A stretch of DNA of 49,103 nucleotides from Pseudomonas yamanorum (lineage in GTDB: Bacteria > Pseudomonadota > Gammaproteobacteria > Pseudomonadales > Pseudomonadaceae), in NCBI RefSeq assembly GCF_013386765.1, contig NZ_JACARE010000007.1:69508-118610 (forward strand), read 5' to 3'. The position numbers and the translations under genes are program-made. Below the pieces are notes generated by a model, which saw only the letters and a list, made by a program, of their open reading frames with translations, was not told the DNA's origin and did not search any database. This document shows positions 42,668-49,103 of the stretch, piece after piece. Position 1 is the stretch's first letter. Each line of letters begins with the position of its first letter.

Positions 42668-43411
42668 CTATACTTTGGCGGCGCCGTTGACAACCAGGTG
42701 ATGACCGGAAATCCAAGCTGCATCGTCACTTGCCAGGAAAAGCACGGCGCCTTCGACATCGGCGACAGAGCCCAAGCGCGCAAATGGCGACAACTGTGCC
42801 AATGCCTGATAGTCATTTTCCTGAAGGTTTGCGATGACACCGGCGTCACGTAGCGGCCCCGGTACCACACCGTTCACCGTGACGTTACGCTTGCCCATTT
42901 CCTGCGCGAGACATTCAACGTAAAGCCGGCCGGCGGCTTTGCTTCCGGCATACGCGGTGAAGCCTGCGTTCGGTACGATCGTCGTAGTGGACGAAATCAC
43001 GATGATGCGTCCACCATCGGTAACATGGCGCGCACTTTCGCGAAGCGTATAGAAGGTGCCAAACACATTGGTTTTGGTGACAGCCTCGAACATCGCGTTA
43101 TCGATTTCCGTGATCGGTGTGTCGATAAGCTCCCGCCCGGCATTGGCCACGACAATATCGATGCGCCCAAATCGAGCCAGCACTGCTGCGAATATGGCTT
43201 TGACAGCGTCCGGGTCGCTGATGTCTCCCCCGATGGCCATTGCTTGAGCGCCCTCAGCAACGAGAGCCTCGACATTTCGGTCGGCTGCGGCAGCGTCAGT
43301 GTTGTACGTCAACGCAACGGAAGCCCCCTCTCTGGCAAAACGACGTGCCAGGGATAATCCGAGCCCGCGCGATGCGCCGGTAATCAGTACAACTTTGTTG
43401 GTCATTCGCAT
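42668..43411 (-). CDS. Short-chain dehydrogenase/reductase (FabG-like)
   Basis: A 247-residue classical SDR. Cofactor motif GASRGLG (residues ~13-19), NAG in VVANAGRE, catalytic Ser in VISSTT and Y-x-x-x-K in TAYAGSKAAG are all present, and it ends with a typical GHHLVVNGA segment. ATG 43411 (MRMTNK) or ATG 43405 is possible. It begins two bases after the stop of the upstream SDR, so both are cotranscribed. Substrate unknown. Confidence 0.9.
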   Translation of the reverse strand: MRMTNKVVLITGASRGLGLSLARRFAREGASVALTYNTDAAAADRNVEALVAEGAQAMAIGGDISDPDAVKAIFAAVLARFGRIDIVVANAGRELIDTPITEIDNAMFEAVTKTNVFGTFYTLRESARHVTDGGRIIVISSTTTIVPNAGFTAYAGSKAAGRLYVECLAQEMGKRNVTVNGVVPGPLRDAGVIANLQENDYQALAQLSPFARLGSVADVEGAVLFLASDDAAWISGHHLVVNGAAKV

Positions 43412-43413
43412 GA

Positions 43414-44271
43414 TCAGATTCCGTTGATGCTGCGTTCTGTAGAGGTTGCGTTGCCCTGCCACTGGACAAGTTCCTGCTCGACTTTGGCCATTTTTGCACG
43501 CATTCCGCCCATCGCATCGGCACCCAAGGCCGCGTGTACGGGTGGATGATCCGCCTCCATCAGGTTGATAATCGCCAAAGCCCCTTTTCCTGGAACATTC
43601 GGCTGCTTACCTTGCAGACCACCTATAGCTACACGGAACTTACCGACGGGTGTGCCTTCATAGTCATCGATTTTTTGCTCGACGTAAGCCAGTGAGCGAC
43701 CCGCAAATTGGGTCTCGAATACACCGATGGTCAACACAGTCGTGGCGATGTTAAAGGGTGCAAGTTCACCTGCCAGTGCTTCCCCCAGGATGTCAGTAGC
43801 GCCCTTAGCGGCCGAGTACACGCCCATGCCCGGGTAGCCAATGAAGCCACCGATTGCGGAGAATTGAATGATGTGCCCGCTGCGCTGCTTGCGCATCGCA
43901 GGGGTTACAGCGCGAATGATGTTCAGGCCGCCAAAGAAATTCAGATCGAATACACGCCGCGCTTCTCGATCCGTCATTTCTTCAACTGCACCCACTGTGC
44001 CAGCACCCGCACAGTTGGCGACAATGTCGATACGTCCAAAGTGATCCAGCACCTGGGCCACACCCGTTTTGACCGCCACATCGTCTGTCACGTCTACCAA
44101 AACGCCCATGCCCTGCGCAGCATGTTTACCGTTATAGAAATCCACTTCTTCTTGCTTGCGAAAGGTGGCTGCGACTAGCGCACCTTTTTCCAGCAGTTGA
44201 TGCACTAACTCGCGCCCCAATCCCGATGAGGCACCAGTAACGAGGACGACTTTGCCATTTATTGATTTCAT
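43414..44271 (-). CDS. Short-chain dehydrogenase/reductase
   Basis: A 285-residue SDR with cofactor motif GASSGLG, NCAGAGTVG, catalytic Ser in IQFSAIGG and Y-x-x-x-K in GVYSAAKGA. The longer C-terminal half is as in other oxidoreductases annotated as retinol-dehydrogenase-like SDRs. ATG 44271 has GGAG upstream and is preferred over the frame start at 44298. It diverges from a LysR gene, which probably controls this SDR-SDR-reductase set. Confidence 0.9.
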   Translation of the reverse strand: MKSINGKVVLVTGASSGLGRELVHQLLEKGALVAATFRKQEEVDFYNGKHAAQGMGVLVDVTDDVAVKTGVAQVLDHFGRIDIVANCAGAGTVGAVEEMTDREARRVFDLNFFGGLNIIRAVTPAMRKQRSGHIIQFSAIGGFIGYPGMGVYSAAKGATDILGEALAGELAPFNIATTVLTIGVFETQFAGRSLAYVEQKIDDYEGTPVGKFRVAIGGLQGKQPNVPGKGALAIINLMEADHPPVHAALGADAMGGMRAKMAKVEQELVQWQGNATSTERSINGI

Positions 44272-44403
44272 TCTCTGCTCCGGGGTTTGGCTATTCACCG
44301 GATGTTAGGTATTGGGCCTCCCCCCAACAAGCCGGTTTGGCCAGATTCAACTTCCCGCTCATTGGACGCTCCTTCCCAGCGAAACATTGCCAAATAACTA
44401 CAT

Positions 44404-44428
44404 AGTTCTAGACGGTACCCTTGGAACT
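44404..44428. promoter_or_regulatory. Possible LysR operator dyad
   Basis: An inverted repeat agttc (44404-44408) ... gaact (44424-44428) lies in the divergent region between the SDR operon and the LysR gene. Weak but well placed. Confidence 0.3.
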
Positions 44429-44453
44429 CTTCAAGATTAAAAATTGCCTTCCT

Positions 44454-45380
44454 ATGATTGGGCCATACGTGAATCGGCTGGACCTGAACGATCTGTTTAT
44501 TTTTGTCAATGTGGTCGATCGCGGTGGGTTTACTGCCGCAGTTGCAAGTACCGGTATGCCCAAGTCAACGCTTAGCCACCGCATGCAACAATTGGAGGGC
44601 GAATTAGGTGTGCGTTTGCTCAGCCGAACGTCGCGTCGCTTCGGTATGACCGAGGCAGGAGAAGAGTTTTACCAGCACGCGCTGGCCGCGCTGCGAGAAG
44701 CGGAGATGGCAGAAATGTCAGTGCGTCAGCGGTTGTTGGAGCCCGTCGGGACCATCCGGTGTACCGCTGGAGTCGCGACCATGAATTTCGCCATGGCGGG
44801 CATGATCGCTGACTTCCTTCGTGTCTATCCCAAGATCAATATGGTCGCTCATGCAGCCGATCGAACCATCGATATTGTTGGCGAAAATTACGACGTCGCC
44901 ATCCGGGCGCATGAGGCTCCATTGCCGGACTCCGATCTTGTCCAGCGCATGCTCGGGGTCGCTCCCTGGTTTCTGTTCGCCGGATCAAGCTATCTGGCCG
45001 AACATGGCGCACCGGCCACGCCAGCGGAGCTAAGCAGCCACGCCTCGATTTTCTTTGCGCGAGCTAATGCCCCCATGAACTGGCGGTTGCGCCATGTCAC
45101 TTTATCGATCGAAGAAATTGCTGTGCCCATCATGCCGCGGCTGCAAAGCGAGGACATGCTCAGCCTGCAACATGCAGCTATCAGCGGGCTTGGGATTGTG
45201 GCCCTGCCGAGTTACATCGCGCGGGCGGCCGTTGCGCGTGGTGAGCTTCATCGAGTTCTGCCCGAATGGATAGCTGGCGATGCCAGGATCACTGCACTGG
45301 TACCTTCCCGCAAAGGATTACTGCCGTCAGTACGTGTTTTCTTGGATCACTTGGCTTCGGAGTTTCCCAAGATCCTCTAG
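44454..45380 (+). CDS. LysR-family transcriptional regulator
   Basis: A 308-residue LysR regulator: N-terminal LNDLFIFVNVVDRGGFTAA, helix-turn-helix GMPKSTLSHRMQQLEGELGVRLL, then an effector domain ending before DHLASEFPK. ATG 44454 is preferred; a GTG at 44469 is possible and TTG 44421 is less likely. It is divergent from the SDR operon and followed by the GMC oxidoreductase gene, so it probably controls one or both. Confidence 0.88.
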   Translation: MIGPYVNRLDLNDLFIFVNVVDRGGFTAAVASTGMPKSTLSHRMQQLEGELGVRLLSRTSRRFGMTEAGEEFYQHALAALREAEMAEMSVRQRLLEPVGTIRCTAGVATMNFAMAGMIADFLRVYPKINMVAHAADRTIDIVGENYDVAIRAHEAPLPDSDLVQRMLGVAPWFLFAGSSYLAEHGAPATPAELSSHASIFFARANAPMNWRLRHVTLSIEEIAVPIMPRLQSEDMLSLQHAAISGLGIVALPSYIARAAVARGELHRVLPEWIAGDARITALVPSRKGLLPSVRVFLDHLASEFPKIL

Positions 45381-45636
45381 CTGTAAAGCCATCCTTAATA
45401 CGCTGGGCAAATCGTTGCAGCGGCTTCTCCGTGAATACAGCACATTTTTTTACCGAATACAGCAACTACGGCGGCACTACCGAGCGGGTAGGCGCCGAAG
45501 ATAGGGGGAGTTCTCGACGTCCATTCCACCGGACACAGATTCCAGAAACCCCGTCTTGCTGGGTCAGGTACGCGTTCCTACCATGGTTTCTTGCCTCTCA
45601 TCCTCGACGGCACTAACGATACCTGATCTGGAATCT
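45381..45636. other. Intergenic segment between LysR and GMC genes
   Basis: I see no gene. Two short frames cross it in different phases (for example 45266-45616), with no recognisable homology and no ribosome site; it may contain gene remnants or the GMC promoter. Confidence 0.4.
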
Positions 45637-47280
45637 ATGACTTTGACAATCACACGACGCGGCGCGATAGCTTTGGGAGCACAGGCAGTGCTGGTTGCAA
45701 TGACGGCAGGCGCTGCTACGTTTGCCTCTAGTGCAACGCGCAGCTCCAGTAAAACTAAAGAGACCCCTCGGACTGGCAAGCAGTTTGACGTGGTGATCGT
45801 CGGTGGTGGATCTGCCGGTGCCGTCCTTGCAGCACGTCTCAGTGCCGACCCGCTGCGCAGTGTGCTGCTGCTCGACGCAGGTCCCGACTTTGCGCCCGAC
45901 CGGTATCCAGCAGTGCTGACGAACGCCGACCTAGTTGCCGCCTCTCCCGAATACGACTGGCATTACCATAGTGACGACTCAGCTCGGATAGGTCACGACA
46001 TAGCCATCCCACGCGGCCGAGTGATCGGTGGTAGCTCCGCGGTCAATGCTGCTGTGGCGATGCGTGCGCGTCCTGCCGACTTTGCGCGCTGGGCCGGACG
46101 CGGAATCGAAGGTTGGGCTTGGCCGGAAGTGCTGTCCGCCTACCGAGCGATGGAAAACACGCCAACTGGCGAAGATGCATGGCATGGCCGTACCGGCCCA
46201 TTTCCAGTGCGTCAGCGCACTGCTGCGCAGAATACTATCTCAATGCGTGCTTTCGTGGCGGCTGCCGAGTCAGTTGGACTGCCGCTCGTGGATGACTTCA
46301 ACGGCGCGCGCCAGCACGGCGTAGGTCCCTACCCGTTGAATGTCATCAACGGCACCCGAATCAATACCGGCATGGCTTACCTGAGTGCAGACGTGCGGGC
46401 TCGCGCCAACCTCACTATCCGCGGCCACGCTGAAGCCGACCGCGTCCTGATAGAACGAGAACGCGCCATAGGTGTATTGCTAGTAGACGGCGAGATAGTT
46501 CCAGCCGGCGAAGTAATCTTGTCGGCCGGTGCCATAGGCAGCCCCGCTATCCTGCTACGCTCCGGTATCGGCCCACAAGGCCATCTTCGCGAGATGGGAA
46601 TCGCCACCGTCGCTGATCTACCGGTAGGTGAACGGTTGCAAGAACATCCGTTTTTCTTCAACGTCTACGCGCTGAAGACCTCCGCAATTGCTATGACCCC
46701 AGCCGGCGGCGCCATCGCCTGGACTCGTTCGCAACACGCCGCACCGGACGATCTGGACTTACATATCTCCGGTACACACCTGATCGACCCAAAGGCAAGC
46801 CCTACCGGCGGTGCGATAGTGCTGGCATGCGCCGTCACATTACCTAAATCCAACGGTAGCGTACGCTTGACCAGCCGTGACCCCCGAGTTGCGCCGAACA
46901 TTCGGTACAACTTTTTTGAACAGGAAAATGACTTGGATCGCATGGTCGAAGCTGTAGAACTGTCTCGCAAGATTGGCCGCAGTGCACCGTTTGCTGACTT
47001 GGTTGACCATGAAATGACACCGGGTAGCAGCGTACTTGAAGGCAAGGCTTTGCGACAAAACATCGTAAACAATGTCGCCGGCTATCAGCACCCCACGTCG
47101 AGCGTGCCGATGGGCGCGGACGGTGACAAGGCCGCCGTAGTCAACAATTGGGGCGCGGTGCGAGGTATCGCGGCACTGCGTGTTGTGGATGCCTCTATCA
47201 TCCCGGATATCCCATCGGTGGCGACAAATCTTACTACTATCATGCTAGCCGAACGCATTGGTGCCCACCTGACTCGATAA
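45637..47280 (+). CDS. GMC-family oxidoreductase with twin-arginine signal
   Basis: A 547-residue FAD-dependent oxidoreductase of the glucose-methanol-choline family. An N-terminal ITRRGAIALG (Arg7-Arg8) and a hydrophobic stretch suggest Tat export to the periplasm. The FAD loop is VVIVGGGSAGAV (GxGxxG at 56-61), GMC signature 1 is PRGRVIGGSSAVNA and signature 2 is LSAGAIGSPAILLRSGIG. The C terminus has the catalytic His region YQHPTSSVPMG and the Asn region PSVATNLTTIMLAERIG. ATG 45637 is chosen because the twin-Arg motif follows at once. It probably oxidises an alcohol; its partner SDRs and reductase may act on the products. Codons such as CTA, GTA and ATA are more frequent than in core genes. 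Confidence 0.9.
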   Translation: MTLTITRRGAIALGAQAVLVAMTAGAATFASSATRSSSKTKETPRTGKQFDVVIVGGGSAGAVLAARLSADPLRSVLLLDAGPDFAPDRYPAVLTNADLVAASPEYDWHYHSDDSARIGHDIAIPRGRVIGGSSAVNAAVAMRARPADFARWAGRGIEGWAWPEVLSAYRAMENTPTGEDAWHGRTGPFPVRQRTAAQNTISMRAFVAAAESVGLPLVDDFNGARQHGVGPYPLNVINGTRINTGMAYLSADVRARANLTIRGHAEADRVLIERERAIGVLLVDGEIVPAGEVILSAGAIGSPAILLRSGIGPQGHLREMGIATVADLPVGERLQEHPFFFNVYALKTSAIAMTPAGGAIAWTRSQHAAPDDLDLHISGTHLIDPKASPTGGAIVLACAVTLPKSNGSVRLTSRDPRVAPNIRYNFFEQENDLDRMVEAVELSRKIGRSAPFADLVDHEMTPGSSVLEGKALRQNIVNNVAGYQHPTSSVPMGADGDKAAVVNNWGAVRGIAALRVVDASIIPDIPSVATNLTTIMLAERIGAHLTR

Positions 47281-47604
47281 TTTCCCCGAACGCAGCGTAA
47301 AACTGGAGCATCAATGATTGGATCGCTAAAGCCGAACTCTGCAATAAGAACCATAATCTGAAATTGAATAAAATATACGGAGACCGTTGAGCAAACGCCG
47401 TCAATAGACGATAAATTGCAAATTAGAAGTTTGGCCGAAACAGCGCCGCAACTGCGGCGCGAGCCAAGAATGGTTTATTTTTATGTCGGACATATCTAGT
47501 GCTTATAAAAAAGAGCCAAACTACAGAAAGACTATTTATAATTACCCTAAGTATCACACATATAACTATAACCATTAAATAAGATAAATAAAGCCAGGAA
47601 GTTA
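47281..47604. other. AT-rich intergenic region
   Basis: No gene is seen in 324 bases. A perfect hairpin gcgccgc-aact-gcggcgc (47443-47460) stands out against very AT-rich DNA and may be a terminator for the GMC gene, though it lies about 160 bases after its stop codon and the T-rich run starts a little later. Confidence 0.5.
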
Positions 47605-48351
47605 ATGCCTTACATTAAGAGAATTGAAATCTTAGAGAACTATAGAGAAGAGAATAATTTCCCCTTCTATTTGCCTTCAATTCAATCAATTAGCAAAATC
47701 GAGCTTCATCCCGTGATAAATTTTTTCGTTGGAGAAAACGGTAGCGGTAAGTCAACCCTCTTAGAGGCTATTGCAGTTTCATGTGGCTTTAATCATGAGG
47801 GAGGCAGTAAGAATTTCAAGTTTTCTTCCAGCGATGAAAAATCCCTACTGTCCAAGGCATTGCGCTTGTCACGCACAGCAAAGCGACCTCGAGATGGCTA
47901 TTTTTATCGCGCAGAAAGTTTTTATAATGTAATTACAGAGATGAATAAGTTGGATTGCGGACCTGGCGGGCCAGCTATTAAGGACTCATACGGGGGAAAC
48001 GATCTTCATACGAGGTCTCATGGGGAGGCTTTTATGGATCTGATTTTACATCGATTCGGAGGAAACGGATTGTATTTACTAGACGAGCCTGAATCTGCGC
48101 TATCTCCCCAACGCCAATTATCTCTGCTGGTACGTATAGCGGAACTCGCAAAACAAAATTCGCAGTTCATAATTGCAACTCACTCACCAATTTTAATTGC
48201 TTACCCGGGCGCCAGAATTTGGGAGTTTACCAATGGTGGATTGGTAGAGAAGGAATATTCAGAAACTGAAAACTACCTAATTATGAAAAGTTACTTTGCT
48301 AACCCTGAAAGCTTTATGAGCAAACTATTTGATGAAAAGCATGATTTTTAG
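47605..48351 (+). CDS. AAA-family ATPase (COG3910-like)
   Basis: A 248-residue ABC-type (SMC-like) ATPase without transmembrane segments. Walker A is GENGSGKST (residues 43-51), the signature-like region is LHTRSHGEAF, Walker B is LYLLDEPESALSP and the switch His is in FIIATHSPIL. This compact single-domain form is widespread, often in islands, and has no settled function. The gene is markedly AT-rich compared with the core and is preceded by AGGAAG. No nuclease partner of a known defence system is seen beside it. Confidence 0.85.
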   Translation: MPYIKRIEILENYREENNFPFYLPSIQSISKIELHPVINFFVGENGSGKSTLLEAIAVSCGFNHEGGSKNFKFSSSDEKSLLSKALRLSRTAKRPRDGYFYRAESFYNVITEMNKLDCGPGGPAIKDSYGGNDLHTRSHGEAFMDLILHRFGGNGLYLLDEPESALSPQRQLSLLVRIAELAKQNSQFIIATHSPILIAYPGARIWEFTNGGLVEKEYSETENYLIMKSYFANPESFMSKLFDEKHDF

Positions 48352-48630
48352 TTAGTTCAGGCACTGAAGAACATCGATGGCTAGAGCGTTTATCAAGATC
48401 GCTGGCGCAAAAAAATGAATTGTTGCCGATCGCGGCTTAATAAGTACGACGGCATTATTGCCTTGTTTAGCGTAGATCGAGATGCCGCCGATTTTGAGGA
48501 GAATGGCCACTTCTTGCCGAAAGCGGTAGCCTGGTACGGCAGGTTTCGGCTAGAAGCGCACTCGACAGTTAGCCGCTGATGTCTCTACGCTGATCGATCT
48601 GGTGAAAGCACACCACTAAAAGGAGCAGTC
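48352..48630. other. Intergenic region with possible gene remnants
   Basis: Two short overlapping frames lie here: one reads through ...HRWLERLSRSLAQ and stops at about 48441, the other runs from ATG 48415 to 48579 (54 codons, ...FSVDRDAADFEENGHF). Neither is recognised and neither has a ribosome site. They may be decayed ends of genes, or chance frames. Confidence 0.35.
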
Positions 48631-48999
48631 ATGTTGGTAGTTGCCGTTGATCGAGATAGCGTTCATGCGGGAGATGATCTGGAAAGTCATGCAATATCGA
48701 TCACATTCGATCAATCAGCAACACTGCGCACCTTGATCGAAGTGATACAAGATATGGACTACCTACCTCGTATCAGTGGAGGCAAGGCCACTTGGGTTGT
48801 TTATTCATCTGGCAAACCATTAGGTGTTTTAGCCCAGCAATGGCCAGAACCTAAATTGGTCGTGCGCCCCGAGAGCATCGTGGATCAATATTTCGGAAAT
48901 ATCGAGCCTCGCCTACTTTTCAGATATGGGTGTCAGGCAGATCCAGATGAGGTCTTTTCGGATGCCCAGGCCGGAAATGAACTGCCATCACGATTTTAG
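48631..48999 (+). CDS. Small protein of unknown function
   Basis: A 122-residue acidic soluble protein with a strong ribosome site (AAAGGAG, six bases before ATG), so it is likely a real gene. I recognise no family. Size, acidity and location in an island after unknown fragments resemble immunity proteins of polymorphic toxins, but there is no toxin gene adjacent and this is only a guess. One Cys (RYGCQAD) near the C terminus. Confidence 0.7.
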   Translation: MLVVAVDRDSVHAGDDLESHAISITFDQSATLRTLIEVIQDMDYLPRISGGKATWVVYSSGKPLGVLAQQWPEPKLVVRPESIVDQYFGNIEPRLLFRYGCQADPDEVFSDAQAGNELPSRF

Positions 49000-49103
49000 G
49001 ATGGGCAGGAGGCATTGCTTTAAATCAATGCGAGATTACTGCTGTGGGTCGAGAGCCGCCTCCCGTGAACGACTGCTTTTGGCCCAGAGTGTGTCAAAAC
49101 CCT

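Noticed and set aside
47605..48351. A PARIS, retron or other named defence system
   Set aside because: The ATPase is smaller than AriA, and no DUF4435, reverse transcriptase or nuclease partner is adjacent.

Overview
The window looks like chromosome from a plant- or soil-associated Pseudomonas of the P. fluorescens group. The evidence is an arginine/ornithine uptake operon laid out as in P. aeruginosa (aotJQMOP), a quiP-type acylase beside a glutathione transferase, two TonB-dependent siderophore systems, an AvrE/RopE-family type III effector, and many copies of the short palindromic REP/REPIN repeats typical of fluorescent pseudomonads. No rRNA, tRNA, CRISPR array or intact insertion sequence was seen.

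Layout. 1-502 is repeat-rich and non-coding. 503-4681 (minus) is the aot operon: substrate-binding protein, two permeases, a desuccinylase-like enzyme and the ATPase, with an intrinsic terminator right after the binding-protein gene. 5019-7654 (minus) is a DNA-repair pair, an ATP-dependent ligase and a metallo-beta-lactamase-fold exonuclease. 7849-11163 (minus) holds quiP and a YfcG-like GST, followed by an isochorismatase-fold gene on plus. 11929-17533 (minus) is an iron-siderophore operon (outer-membrane receptor, binding protein, permease, ATPase). A two-component system (17730-19828, plus) diverges from it, and a Fur-box-like site lies between them. 20087-24162 holds two regulator/transporter pairs: LysR with MFS (divergent) and AraC with LysE (divergent). 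24206-28666 holds ddlA, a HigBA-like toxin-antitoxin pair, a laccase-domain protein and gamma-glutamyltransferase.

28859-33226 is a very large AvrE-family effector gene with an HrpL-type promoter 33 bases upstream of its start. It sits alone among housekeeping genes. 33347-38275 carries a MarR-GNAT fusion and a FecI-FecR-receptor cell-surface signalling cassette with a Fur-box-like site before fecI. 38437-40198 has two unknown lipoproteins and a GNAT acetyltransferase.

From about 40280 to the window end the DNA changes character. It has more AT, unusual codons, long non-coding stretches and genes foreign to the core. It holds an unknown HEPN-like protein, a 293-base element with long imperfect terminal inverted repeats, a cluster of GTGTTAC iteron-like repeats, a redox cluster (FMN reductase, two SDRs, LysR regulator, Tat-exported GMC oxidoreductase), a low-GC AAA ATPase and a small unknown gene. 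I read this as one end of a genomic island whose integrase and far end are outside the window. The most interesting items are the orphan effector, the two unexplained DNA structures in the island, the receptor/ABC/two-component iron module, and a long palindrome built from amplified 18-base REP units.
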